Assembly (NCBI GenBank): GCA_002730555.1
Contig: PCAM01000016.1
Span: 1-64,000 of the forward strand
Direction: 5' to 3'
Origin: Chloroflexota bacterium
Lineage (GTDB): Bacteria > Chloroflexota > Dehalococcoidia > Lucifugimonadales > Lucifugimonadaceae
DNA length: 64,000 nucleotides
This document shows, piece after piece, positions 1 through 8,616 of this stretch. Below the pieces are notes generated by a model. The model was not told the origin of the DNA. It ran no database searches and saw nothing but the letters and a program-made list of their open reading frames with translations. Positions within the stretch are counted from its first letter, which is position 1, and every line of letters starts with the position of its first letter. The position numbers and the translations under genes are program-made.

Positions 1-16
1 GGCAAGAGAGAGGTTT

Positions 17-955
17 ATGTACAAATTTCTGATAAGACGGCTGATATTCAGCATCTTCACGCTCATAGGCGCGACGATCATCGTGTTCACGCTTTCCCGC
101 GTGGTCGGTGACCCCCGTCTTCTTTATGCGCAGGAGGGTGGCTACGGCCTGTCTGACCAGGCATGGGACGACCTGGGAGTGATGCTCGGCCTTGATAAAC
201 CGCTTATAGTCCAGTACTTCTTGTGGGTGGGCGATGTCGTCTCAGGCGATCTTGGAGAGTCACTCCTCGGTCGGGTGGAAGTAAGCAAACTGATTCGCCA
301 GAAGGCCCCGAATACACTGCAACTAGGACTGGTCTCCTGGGCGATCGCGACGTTTATCGGCATCCCGTTAGGCGTCTTATCGGCCGTGAAACGCGGATCG
401 TTCTGGGACTACCTCGGAAGAGCATTCGCACTGCTGGGCCAGGCGGCGCCGCCGTTCTGGATTGGCATCATGGCCATCCTGCTATTCGCCGTCAGGCTTG
501 ACTGGTTGCCGGCCGGCGGAAGGGAGGAAGGGATAGGCGGGCTCAAAAGTTTCATACTGCCCGCCGGAACCCTGGGACTTGCAGCGTCCGCAAGCTATCT
601 GAGGCTGACCCGTTCAGCCATGCTGGAAATCCTTGACTCGGAGTTCGTAAAACTGGCCCGGGCAAAGGGCGTGGGCACCCAGCTGGTTATCTGGAAGCAC
701 GCGTTTAAGAACGCTCTCATCCCGCCGCTAACTTTGTCCGCACTGATCCTGGTTGGGTTCATAACCGGGACGGTTGTTGTTGAGACGGTGTTCACATGGC
801 CGGGATTGGGCAGGCTTGCCGTCACATCGACGAACGAAAACGACTTCCCGGTAATGACCGGCGTGGTGTTGGTGTTCGCCCTGATGTACGTGATCATTAA
901 CCTGATCACTGACCTCACTTACGCTGTTGTAGACCCACGAATCCGGATCGGCTAA
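17..955 (+). CDS. dppB: ABC transporter permease, dipeptide/nickel type (DppB-like)
   Basis: Inner-membrane subunit of a peptide/nickel/oligosaccharide ABC importer. The 312-residue product has an N-terminal membrane segment (about residues 9-30), further hydrophobic helices and the permease EAA-type loop around residues 205-240 (SEFVKLARAKGVG followed by HAFKNALIP), which contacts the ATPase. Length is normal for DppB. The ATG follows a purine-rich stretch (gagagagg). It lies 16 bp upstream of a DppC-like gene, so the two form one transcript ending at the hairpin at 2010. The solute-binding protein and ATPases are not in the window; since the operon ends after the second permease they would be upstream or elsewhere. 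Substrate cannot be read from the permease. Confidence 0.93.
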   Translation: MYKFLIRRLIFSIFTLIGATIIVFTLSRVVGDPRLLYAQEGGYGLSDQAWDDLGVMLGLDKPLIVQYFLWVGDVVSGDLGESLLGRVEVSKLIRQKAPNTLQLGLVSWAIATFIGIPLGVLSAVKRGSFWDYLGRAFALLGQAAPPFWIGIMAILLFAVRLDWLPAGGREEGIGGLKSFILPAGTLGLAASASYLRLTRSAMLEILDSEFVKLARAKGVGTQLVIWKHAFKNALIPPLTLSALILVGFITGTVVVETVFTWPGLGRLAVTSTNENDFPVMTGVVLVFALMYVIINLITDLTYAVVDPRIRIG

Positions 956-971
956 AGGGGATCAGTGATTA

Positions 972-1964
972 ATGGCAACTGAAGTATCTAGAGGCGACTC
1001 GCAAGCCTTCGCTGTCGTAGGCCGGGCACGGCGTCGAAACCGTGCCCAGCGCTGGTGGAGGTTCGTGCAGGAATGGCCGGTGCTGCCGGTCATGATGCTC
1101 ATGGTCCTGCTGATCCTGGCACTCCTGGCCGGAACCCCGTGGTGGGGGAACGTAACCGGTTTCAACCCGGAACTACCCTCACTGTCGGATCGGAACGCGG
1201 CGATCAACTCCGACGCAGACCTGAAGACTTACGAACGGGCGGTGGCGAGGGCCGAGAAGAACGGCGACCCGATTCCGGCCCGCCCGCACTTCTGGCTCGG
1301 GGCTGACCAGTTCGGCCGGGACATCCTGACCCGGATCATGAAGGGAGCGCAGATCTCCCTCATCATCCTGAGCATCGCTGCGTCCGTCGGGATGGTGTTC
1401 GGCACCTTCTACGGATTAGCGGCGGGCTATTTCGGGGGGTTACTGGACGAGATTCTGATGAGAGCACTGGACGTGTATTTCTCGATACCGTTCATCTTGT
1501 TGGCCTTAGTCGCAGTGATCGTGTTCGGCCAAAGTATCTCCGTCATGCTGGTGCTGCTTGCACTGCTGGCATGGCCGCCGTTTGTACGAAACGTACGTGC
1601 AGAGGTGCTGAGCCTCAAAGAACGTGACTACGTGGCTGCGGCCCGGGCAACCGGCGCATCAGACATCTGGATCATGTGGAAGCACATCGTTCCGAACGTG
1701 ATCAACACGGTGATCGTGATCGCAACACTCCGCGTGGGTCAGTTGATCCTTGCGGAAGCGATTCTGAGCTTCCTTGGAGCCGGTGTGCCACCGCCCACCC
1801 CGACTTGGGGCGCGATGGTCGCCGAGGGACGTGACTACCTGGCATCCGCCTGGTGGATATCGTTCTTCCCAGGAGTCATGATCTTCTTGCTGGTGATGTC
1901 GCTGAACTTCATCGGTGACTGGTTCAGGGACAAGTTCGACCCCAGGCTCCGGAACTCGGTTTAA
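972..1964 (+). CDS. dppC: ABC transporter permease, dipeptide/nickel type (DppC-like)
   Basis: Second permease of the peptide-type importer, pairing with the upstream DppB-like subunit. The 330-residue product has a cytoplasmic N-terminus, a first membrane helix near residues 37-57, the OppC-type segment LGADQFGRDILTR and an EAA loop near residues 207-245 (ERDYVAAARATGA then KHIVPNVIN). There is a somewhat long periplasmic stretch between helix 1 and the core. Co-transcribed with dppB (16 bp gap) and followed by an intrinsic terminator, so it closes the operon. Confidence 0.93.
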   Translation: MATEVSRGDSQAFAVVGRARRRNRAQRWWRFVQEWPVLPVMMLMVLLILALLAGTPWWGNVTGFNPELPSLSDRNAAINSDADLKTYERAVARAEKNGDPIPARPHFWLGADQFGRDILTRIMKGAQISLIILSIAASVGMVFGTFYGLAAGYFGGLLDEILMRALDVYFSIPFILLALVAVIVFGQSISVMLVLLALLAWPPFVRNVRAEVLSLKERDYVAAARATGASDIWIMWKHIVPNVINTVIVIATLRVGQLILAEAILSFLGAGVPPPTPTWGAMVAEGRDYLASAWWISFFPGVMIFLLVMSLNFIGDWFRDKFDPRLRNSV

Positions 1965-2009
1965 CGGCGAGGGCGCAAGCCCACCAACGTAGACCACGGT
2001 AATACCGGG

Positions 2010-2036
2010 AGGGCCACGCCATTACGGCGTGGCCCT
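2010..2036 (+). terminator. Intrinsic terminator after dppBC
   Basis: Inverted repeat with an 11-bp perfect stem (AGGGCCACGCC / GGCGTGGCCCT) and a 5-nt loop, followed by a short T-containing tail, 45 bp after the dppC stop. It also lies past the 3' end of the convergent copper operon, so it could serve both directions. Confidence 0.75.
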
Positions 2037-2186
2037 CTTGATTTGTCTGACATTCGTTGACGCGCCTTATGACGTAAGAAGGGACGAAATGTGGCCGTTA
2101 GAGCCGGACATCCTGACTGCTGTCCGGCTGCGTTCCGAGGCTCTCGAAGGTTGAGGAAGTGCAATTCCGCAACGGCGTATTGGTTC

Positions 2187-4478
2187 CTACTGAAGGCCGG
2201 GTGCCTCAAGTGTCCTGACGTAGTTGATCAGATGCCAGATCTCGTCATCCGTTAACCCGGAGACGGGTCCCATAGCTGTACCGGCCACTCCGATCCGGAT
2301 GATCTCGAATAATTCGCCCTGCGTGTGTAGTGGCACGTGAACGGGGAGATTGGCCGGTGGCGGGTACAGGGAGACGGATCCAGCGCCGTCACCCTTGCCG
2401 CCCTCGCCGTGACATACGCTGCAAACCGCCTCGTAAGCCACTTTGCCCTTTGCTAACGAATCTCCATCCGGTACGAACGGATTTGTCTGGAGGTAGACGC
2501 TGACTGGTGCGAAGAACTGAACCCAGACAATGAGTCCGGCGCCGATCGCTCCCGCCGCCGTTCCCGGGGCCATGAACATCACCCCGCGCCGTTCATACCA
2601 GCCGCCAAGAGGTACACCGACCGCGAGTAACACGACACCGATCAGTGCGATTTCCACGCCCAGTAGCACCCGGCCCAGGTCTTTATCCGGCCGTATAGCA
2701 CCACTGTTCGATCCGGCGCCTGCCAGAACCTCGAAACGGAACGCAGCGCGCGCGTCGAATCCGCTGAGGCGGGTGATGTCCGCCTCGATCTGCCACACGC
2801 CTACCAGGGCAATTACGGCATCGTTCAACACCCAGACGCCATTACCGACGTTTTCAAGCGGTACCGGCAGCTCGCCAAGGTCCTCTTCCAGGAAGCTGAG
2901 CCGGACGCGCACGTCCGTCGCATCGGTCAGGGGAGTGCCATTGCGATCTGTCAGGGAAATCCGAACCTGATTACGCCCGGTTTTTGCCGGCTCCACAGCG
3001 ATGTCGATTACCACGTTTTCCGAGATCGTGTCTCCCACGAAACCGTTCGGCAGTCCTCTGCCCTCCCGGGCCGCGACCTGGCGGGCGGGTTCCATGCTGG
3101 TCATCACGCCGGCGAGCAACAGCACAAACAACGCTATCACCACCTCCCCGATCACGGTGCGGGTCAGCCACCGGCTCGCGTTGTCGTCACGGGCCAGCCG
3201 GTGGCGGATCCAGCGATGGTTGATAGCGGCAAGGACAAGCAGCGGGATGATGATCGCCGTTTTGACGATCAGGGTGATGCCGTACGGTACGCCCAGGGAC
3301 GGGATGGTTGTGACTTGCGCCCAGGCGCTGAACAGCCCGGACACGGCCAGCAACGCCGCCCCGACGATCGCCACGACCGAGAATCGAGGGATGGCCTCTG
3401 CGAGGAACTCACGCCGGTAACCCGCTTCGACGCCCCGGAGCGCCGGAAGCACCGCCAGGCCGAGGTGGATCAACCCGCCACCCCACAGCGCTGCGCCGAG
3501 GAGGTGGAGGTAGTTGGAGAGCTGTGCAGGAAATGCCAAATCCGGCGTCGCGCCGGCATGGCTGACGAACGTGATGGGCGCCAACAATAGGAGAGATGCC
3601 CCGAGCGCCGCATAAGCTGCGTAGTCCGCCTTAACGGCGTTGCCCCCATCAGGTCGCTCTGATCGGCCGTTCCGTCGCACGTAGCGCGTTATCAACGCGG
3701 CAGAGAGGACCAGGAAGAAACCTGCCCGCCACAACCACGACCGGCCCCAGTCTGTCTCAAGCGTGTCGCACACCGGTTCGCCCAGCGCATCAATCCAGGA
3801 AACATCGAAGGTCGATCCGGACTGCGATAACAGCTGGCCCAACGAGGAAACGCCCAGGACCAATATCCCGGCCAGGTACAGCCACCAGACGCGCCGCTTC
3901 ACCGTGATGAACGACACTCCACCGCCTATCACACTCAGAGCTACACGCCACACAGCAAGTTCCAGTACGAGACCCCCGGCGACGGAAAGGCTCCCCAGCA
4001 GAACGAGCCAGCGCAGATAGGGTTCCTGCGGATTGGAGAAAGTGGGCTGAGAAGGCAACTCAACTTCGCCGGAGATCGCCTCGCCGACCGAGAACAGGAA
4101 TGATCCCCTGACCCGGTGTCCATCCACGGTCGAAACGTTGGCCCATGACACGGTGTAGGTGCCGTTGTCCAGGTCTGGAAGTGAGACGGACACGGACTCT
4201 ACGGGGTTGCCCTGCGTGGTGACATCGTCATGATCAACGCTATCGCCGCGTGCATTTAAAACCCGGATATCGGCAAGATCCGGTTCGATACCCTCTGAGA
4301 ACCAGAGGACGATGCGTTCCGGTGATTCAGGAAGCTCCGAGTTCGGCGCGGGTTCCGCCCGACTCAGGTTGGCGTGCGCCGCGACATCGCCAACCGGCCG
4401 GGCCAGCAGGAAGAACACTGCGGCGGCTAGACCGATCAGAGGGAACAGCCAGCGCCTTGACGACCTACCCATTTTCAA
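2187..4478 (-). CDS. CopC-CopD-YtkA-cytochrome c fusion protein
   Basis: A 763-residue membrane protein joining parts usually encoded separately. Residues 1-35 are a signal sequence; 35-130 is a CopC domain starting at the mature His of AAHANLSRAEPAPNS and ending in VDGHRVRG; about 150-490 is a multi-helix CopD copper-uptake region; about 500-590 is a YtkA/FixH-like beta domain; two hydrophobic segments follow; 675-763 is a class I cytochrome c with haem motif CSVCH (686-690) and likely axial Met736 (TAMGP). CopC binds periplasmic copper and CopD moves it across the membrane; a tethered haem suggests electron transfer or copper redox control (inference). Its start overlaps the preceding small gene by 4 bp (ATGA), so it is translationally coupled in a copper operon. 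Confidence 0.88.
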   Translation of the reverse strand: MKMGRSSRRWLFPLIGLAAAVFFLLARPVGDVAAHANLSRAEPAPNSELPESPERIVLWFSEGIEPDLADIRVLNARGDSVDHDDVTTQGNPVESVSVSLPDLDNGTYTVSWANVSTVDGHRVRGSFLFSVGEAISGEVELPSQPTFSNPQEPYLRWLVLLGSLSVAGGLVLELAVWRVALSVIGGGVSFITVKRRVWWLYLAGILVLGVSSLGQLLSQSGSTFDVSWIDALGEPVCDTLETDWGRSWLWRAGFFLVLSAALITRYVRRNGRSERPDGGNAVKADYAAYAALGASLLLLAPITFVSHAGATPDLAFPAQLSNYLHLLGAALWGGGLIHLGLAVLPALRGVEAGYRREFLAEAIPRFSVVAIVGAALLAVSGLFSAWAQVTTIPSLGVPYGITLIVKTAIIIPLLVLAAINHRWIRHRLARDDNASRWLTRTVIGEVVIALFVLLLAGVMTSMEPARQVAAREGRGLPNGFVGDTISENVVIDIAVEPAKTGRNQVRISLTDRNGTPLTDATDVRVRLSFLEEDLGELPVPLENVGNGVWVLNDAVIALVGVWQIEADITRLSGFDARAAFRFEVLAGAGSNSGAIRPDKDLGRVLLGVEIALIGVVLLAVGVPLGGWYERRGVMFMAPGTAAGAIGAGLIVWVQFFAPVSVYLQTNPFVPDGDSLAKGKVAYEAVCSVCHGEGGKGDGAGSVSLYPPPANLPVHVPLHTQGELFEIIRIGVAGTAMGPVSGLTDDEIWHLINYVRTLEAPGLQ

Positions 4479-4660
4479 CGGCGTCGGCCGCGCCGGTTCC
4501 GGGACCTGCCCTTTCCTTTTTTGTTTCGAGCGCCCCGGAACGACAGCAGAGTCAAACCAACGACCAAACCGCCGAGCAGGCCGAAAGTGATTATCTCGTC
4601 CGTATATCCTCCCCCTCCGCCTACGCCGTGGAGGAGGAGGCCCGGGGTGCGCTCGAACAT
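4475..4660 (-). CDS. Small single-pass membrane protein in copper operon
   Basis: A 61-residue peptide: short N-terminus with a Gly run (GVGGGGG), one hydrophobic helix (about 24-41) and a strongly basic tail (KKGKGRSRNRRGRRR), giving a positive-inside topology. A good ribosome site (AGGAGA) precedes the ATG. It starts 3 bp after the cupredoxin-like gene and overlaps the CopC-CopD fusion by 4 bp, so the tight coupling supports it as real. No family recognised; it may be an assembly or anchoring factor for its neighbours (inference). Confidence 0.7.
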   Translation of the reverse strand: MFERTPGLLLHGVGGGGGYTDEIITFGLLGGLVVGLTLLSFRGARNKKGKGRSRNRRGRRR

Positions 4661-4663
4661 CGT

Positions 4664-5674
4664 TTACTTTCTCCTGAGGCCTAACGTCAGGCCACCGGCG
4701 CCAACGGCGAGGCCGCCGATGCCGATAACGATGGCGATGATAGCCAGTGTCTGGGCGGAAGAAGCGTCGTCCGACGCGGCTTCAGCAGCAGTCTCTGCAA
4801 GTGCCGCCGACTCCTGCGCTCCCCGAGCGGCGCCCTCGATTTCTCTCGGCGCCGAAACCTCCAACGGGAACTGGATAGAGGCCTGTGTCTGGATGTCATC
4901 AAACGTCCCCGGTCCAGAATCGAATTCCAGATTGATCTCGGTCTCCTGGATCTGTCCGGTTAGGTGGAACGTGTACGCGCCCGGCGCGGTCGGGATCATC
5001 GGAGCGACGTAGTGGCCCGGGTCCAGGAATGCGGCGGTAAGCGTCAGGGTCTGGGAGGTGTTTGTCGGGATGTGCGTGACCTCGACCTGCAGCGCCCCGT
5101 CCAGGCCCTCGAGCGGGCCCGTCGGCTCTGAGGCTTCTTCGTGGCCGTGTTCGTCGCCTTCGTCTTGCTCCATTGACATTTCCGGCATCTGACCCTGGCC
5201 ACTGTGAACGGCCTCCACGGTGTCACCCGCGTTGTGCCAGACAACGGCCGAGCCCGGGCGAACCATCACGTTGGCAGGTGAATACCCGGTAGCCGTGACC
5301 TCAATCTCGACGTCGCCTTCGGGAGCGTCCTCCGTCACCATCACCGTCCCACCGAGCTCCGGGCTCAGGTGGTTGTGATACGGCACGGTTGAATCTTCCA
5401 GCCCATGTCCGAAGATGAACGAGTACTCCTCGCCCGGGTTGATTGTGCCGCCTTCAAACAGTGCGCCCGTGGCCGTCTCTAACGGGCCACTGATGCGCAC
5501 CGACACGGCGTTCGGGAATCCCTCGTATGCCGGCTCTGTCGCCCAGCCAACGATGTAACTGAAGTCTCCGGCGTCACGGGATTCGTGCGCCGCCGCCATG
5601 ACCGCCGTGACCGCAATAAGTCCGATCGCGACGACAAACGTCAGGGGTAATTTGAATCTAGAGATAATCGCCAC
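4664..5674 (-). CDS. Anchored cupredoxin-like periplasmic protein
   Basis: 336 residues from a GTG at 5674; an upstream ATG in frame at 5716 is possible, but the GTG has an AAGGAG site about 6 nt ahead. N-terminal signal sequence (about 8-28) is followed by HESRDAGDFSYIVGW, a segment I associate with small copper-linked periplasmic proteins. The middle resembles a cupredoxin fold (TATGYSPANVMVRPGSAVVWHN, split here at residues around 155-175, with later His, Met and HGHEE clusters that could bind metal). The C-terminus is an Ala-rich coil, then one membrane helix and a basic end, so the domain is tethered outside. It precedes the CopC-CopD fusion in the operon, pointing to copper handling. 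Precise function unknown. Confidence 0.75.
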   Translation of the reverse strand: MAIISRFKLPLTFVVAIGLIAVTAVMAAAHESRDAGDFSYIVGWATEPAYEGFPNAVSVRISGPLETATGALFEGGTINPGEEYSFIFGHGLEDSTVPYHNHLSPELGGTVMVTEDAPEGDVEIEVTATGYSPANVMVRPGSAVVWHNAGDTVEAVHSGQGQMPEMSMEQDEGDEHGHEEASEPTGPLEGLDGALQVEVTHIPTNTSQTLTLTAAFLDPGHYVAPMIPTAPGAYTFHLTGQIQETEINLEFDSGPGTFDDIQTQASIQFPLEVSAPREIEGAARGAQESAALAETAAEAASDDASSAQTLAIIAIVIGIGGLAVGAGGLTLGLRRK

Positions 5675-5752
5675 TTCTGGCTCCTTCAATAAAACCGGCG
5701 CGCGTCGGCACGCCATCGATGCAACTAGTGGTTGCGAATCTGTCAGAAGGAG

Positions 5753-6118
5753 CTAGGCGATCGGGGGTCGCACGAGTTGTATGCCCGTAAACCCGGACGG
5801 AGGATCGTCGTCCGTGACGATACCGACGAACCGGAATGCGACGTTTCCATCGCCCAATCTGATGGCTGCCGAAGGGACCACGTTGTCTATGCTCAACCCC
5901 GTCGCATCGCTGTCGCCCGTAGCGAGCACAACCACGGCACTTATATCGTCCGCTTCGTGGCCGTGTGGGACCTCAGAGACGTGACGGTGTTCCGGCTGTA
6001 TCTCATCCAGGAACACGTGGCCGTGGGAAGCCTGACGCTCGGCGAAATGGTGGTCGAGAACAGGGGCGACGATCGTCGTCAGCAGAGCGACGATGGCCAG
6101 CAGGACCATCGTCGTCAT
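5753..6118 (-). CDS. His-rich membrane-anchored protein, first gene of copper operon
   Basis: 121-residue product from the first ATG at 6118 (a second ATG lies three codons later). One N-terminal membrane helix (about 3-22) is followed by a His-rich stretch: LDHHFAE, ASHGHVF, EHRHVSEVPHGHE, eight or more His within 40 residues, then a soluble beta-like tail. It is 78 bp upstream of the cupredoxin-like gene on the same strand. Metal binding is inferred from composition and neighbours; no family recognised. Upstream lies a decayed acetyltransferase, so the operon probably begins here. The open frame runs further upstream through the pseudogene, but that part is not protein-like. Confidence 0.6.
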   Translation of the reverse strand: MTTMVLLAIVALLTTIVAPVLDHHFAERQASHGHVFLDEIQPEHRHVSEVPHGHEADDISAVVVLATGDSDATGLSIDNVVPSAAIRLGDGNVAFRFVGIVTDDDPPSGFTGIQLVRPPIA

Positions 6119-6269
6119 CGTTCCTGTTCGCGTCAAATTCAACCGAGGTGACCCCTGATCGCGGCAAATCGAGGATTGCCAGTGCTTCTGGATTGGCGAG
6201 CGTCCTGTCCGTGAACGTGAATCCAGACACCAGAGCACGGGCTGTACAGCCAGCCATCCCGTACGAAGG

Positions 6270-6728
6270 GTAGTGGTCGGTTGGACGCCCGTAAATAGGC
6301 AATCCCTCACGCGCCCGCTTTCCGTACTTGTCTGTAGATCGGGACGCTGGATGAAGCATCGAAGAGGGATATGGGACGCATTGGCGGATTCAAGTTCGCG
6401 CAGCATCGGTGGGGGGCCGGACATTTCGCCCACCGGCCTACTTGGGATTCTGACTTTCCTGACGATGGCGGCGACGCCGTAGAGCGTAGAGTAGACGTGC
6501 ACCCCGGTCGAGCTGATGATCTGTCGATCCTCAACCACCCCGAAGTAGTGTCCGACATCGAGCATCGAGGCAAATCGCTTTGATCTCGCCCCCATCAAAC
6601 GCCCTGAACCAGCGTGTGTGTGGCCAGAACACGTCATCCAAGTCGCCCATGCTGTAGACGTGCGTGTACGGCTGCCGGCGCAGGTAAGCCTCGATCCCGT
6701 CGCGATCCCGTAGTTCGGCGAAATTCAT
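6270..6728 (-). pseudogene. Decayed GNAT-family acetyltransferase
   Basis: Reading leftwards from an ATG at 6728, the first 53 residues look like the N-terminus of a GNAT acetyltransferase (MNFAELRDRDGIEAYLRR, HVYSMGDLDDVFWPHTRWF). The frame then breaks, and in another frame comes GHYFGVVEDRQIISSTGVHV, the usual GNAT core strand preceding the acetyl-CoA loop. The loop itself (Q/RxxGxG/A) is missing; later pieces LRELESANASHI and SSSVPIYRQVRKAG sit in different frames. About 60 residues seem deleted between the first two blocks. Multiple frameshifts plus deletions mean it is not functional. Family assignment is from recall of the conserved blocks. Confidence 0.65.
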
Positions 6729-6886
6729 CCCCTGATCTTACCGGCGCACGCGTCCGTCCAGATAAATCGGCATGCTCACGGCCTCATCACGCTCAGCGCA
6801 CTGCTCCTCACGGATTCCTCACATTGCGCTTGTCAACGTGCCGCGGGTACCGACAACCGGAATCCCTGAGTGATCGGGAGTACACG

Positions 6887-7531
6887 ATGGATCTAGACGC
6901 ACTGGCAAAGATGGTTTTGCACGGCGATCACATCGGCGCCGAACAGTGGACCGTTGAGGCGCTGGCGGAGACGGTCGAACCGAAGGCGATCATCGACGGG
7001 GCGTTGATCCCTGGCATGGACGAGGTAGGACGCCGTTTCAAAGGTGGCGAATACCACCTGCCCGAGGTGCTGATCGCGGCCCGGGCTATGAAGGCCAGCT
7101 TGAAGCATGTCCGGCCTCTGCTCAGCGAGGCGGACGGGCCCAGCATCGGGCGCGTCGTGATCGGTACGGTGCAGGGCGATCTGCACGACATCGGCAAGAA
7201 CCTCGTTTCGATGATGTTGGAGGGCGCCGGATTTGAAGTACTCGACCTTGGGGTGGATGTTTCTCCTGAGGCGTTCGTTGAGGCCGCAGAGGACGAGGAT
7301 ACGCGACTGGTGTGCCTGTCCACGTTGCTGACCACGACCATGCCAAAGATCGCAGAGACGGTGAAGGCACTGGACGCAGCGGAGCTTCGTTCCGGCCTGA
7401 AGGTGATGGTTGGCGGCGCGCCGGTCGACCAGGTGTTCACCGATCAGATCAAAGCGGACGGATACGCCACTGACGCGCCGGCCGCGGTGGAGCTCGCCAA
7501 GTCTCTTCTTGGCGTCGGAGAAACGTCATGA
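6887..7531 (+). CDS. Corrinoid (B12)-binding methyltransferase protein, MtaC/MtbC-like
   Basis: 214-residue cobalamin carrier of methyltransferase systems. Residues 1-85 form the helical cap domain; 86-214 the Rossmann-like B12 domain with the signature GDLHDIGKNLV, where Asp98, His100 and Gly103 form the lower-ligand motif DxHxxG. The start is the ATG at 6887, preceded by a gggag site at 7 nt; the frame is open further upstream but not protein-like. It overlaps the next gene by 4 bp (ATGA), so the two products should act together. No MtaB/MtbB-type methyl donor methyltransferase is nearby, so the methyl source is unknown. No cobalamin riboswitch was seen in the 158-bp leader. Confidence 0.9.
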   Translation: MDLDALAKMVLHGDHIGAEQWTVEALAETVEPKAIIDGALIPGMDEVGRRFKGGEYHLPEVLIAARAMKASLKHVRPLLSEADGPSIGRVVIGTVQGDLHDIGKNLVSMMLEGAGFEVLDLGVDVSPEAFVEAAEDEDTRLVCLSTLLTTTMPKIAETVKALDAAELRSGLKVMVGGAPVDQVFTDQIKADGYATDAPAAVELAKSLLGVGETS

Positions 7532-8616
7532 CAGACACCGGGCTAAGCGACACCCTCAAGAAACACAAAGCGTTCTGGGACCGGGAGCCGGGAACGGGCC
7601 CGCTGCTCAACATGGCGTCGGTGGAAGGCCGATCGCTGTACGCACCGCTGCAGGGCGTGAGCATCCCGCTGGCGGACGGCACAATCCTCTCGACGCAGGG
7701 CGACCCGCTCACGCCGGATATGATCGATCCAACGCTAATATTGAACGCCGAAGAGTTCCCGGCCCGAGAAGACTCCCACAAGACAGACGGTCCGCTCACC
7801 GTGGATGACCTGTTTGTGACAAGAGCCCCGTTCGGGAAGATACCGTGGGTGGAAGCCATCCTTGGCTGCCCGGTGGTGCCCCGATTGGACACGGGCTCGA
7901 TCTACTCGGCGCCCTTCCTGGGCGCCGTCGAGCTATACGACACCATCCAGTCCCCCGAGCAGAGTCCGTGGCTGGATCTGCTGAAGGCGTATACAGGCGC
8001 TCTGGTAGAGGATTCCGGCGGCAGCTATCAGATCGCCCAGTGCCTGCAGCGCGGGCCAACGGACCTGACCTCCGCCGTGCTCGGACACACGCGGATGTGC
8101 CTGGCGCTGTACGACAATCCAAACGAACTGAAGGCGCTGGCCGAGAAGTGCACCGAAACCTTCATCGCGGTGGCGAAGGCCCAGCAGTCTCAGGTGCCAG
8201 CGCTGGAGGGCGGGTTTAGCAACCCGTTCGGCGTCTGGTCGCCCGGTTCCGTGGTGCGGACGCAGTGCGATGTGGCGTCTTCGATCTCGTCGGATCAGTA
8301 CGAGGAGTTCTTCTTCCCCTACGACACCGAGATCTGCAAGAACTTCGACTACTCGGTGGTACACCTGCACTCCGGCTACCTGCACCACATGGACGTTTTC
8401 CTGAAGGAGCGCTACCCGACGGCGGTACAGGTGTCATTGGACACTGGTTCCACTCCGTACACGGTAAGCGACCTGATCCCGGTGTTCTCCCGGGTGCTTG
8501 AGTCGAAGCCGCTGTTTGTTCAGGGGGACATGACTCGGGAAGAGCTAGATGAGCTGCTCGGGGCGCTGCCGTCACGTGGCCTGTACGTGTCTCCGCGGCG
8601 GATCTTTGACGACTAG
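7528..8616 (+). CDS. URO-D superfamily protein paired with corrinoid protein
   Basis: 362 residues, the size of uroporphyrinogen decarboxylase and MtaA/CmuA-type corrinoid methyltransferases. It overlaps the corrinoid gene by ATGA, so a methyl-transfer role to or from the cobalamin is likely. The MtaA zinc site is normally His-x-Cys plus a later Cys near the C-terminus; here the matching place reads HLHSG (His279, His281), and the C-terminus (PSRGLYVSPRRIF) has no Cys. Thus it lacks the canonical ligands and may use another metal arrangement or substrate. It is probably not haem-biosynthetic HemE, given the partner gene. It converges on and overlaps the TrmO gene by 4 bp. Confidence 0.8.
   Translation: MTDTGLSDTLKKHKAFWDREPGTGPLLNMASVEGRSLYAPLQGVSIPLADGTILSTQGDPLTPDMIDPTLILNAEEFPAREDSHKTDGPLTVDDLFVTRAPFGKIPWVEAILGCPVVPRLDTGSIYSAPFLGAVELYDTIQSPEQSPWLDLLKAYTGALVEDSGGSYQIAQCLQRGPTDLTSAVLGHTRMCLALYDNPNELKALAEKCTETFIAVAKAQQSQVPALEGGFSNPFGVWSPGSVVRTQCDVASSISSDQYEEFFFPYDTEICKNFDYSVVHLHSGYLHHMDVFLKERYPTAVQVSLDTGSTPYTVSDLIPVFSRVLESKPLFVQGDMTREELDELLGALPSRGLYVSPRRIFDD

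Noticed and set aside
6729-6886. Cobalamin riboswitch before the corrinoid gene
   Set aside because: No B12-box-like conserved core or matching hairpins could be found in the 158-bp leader.
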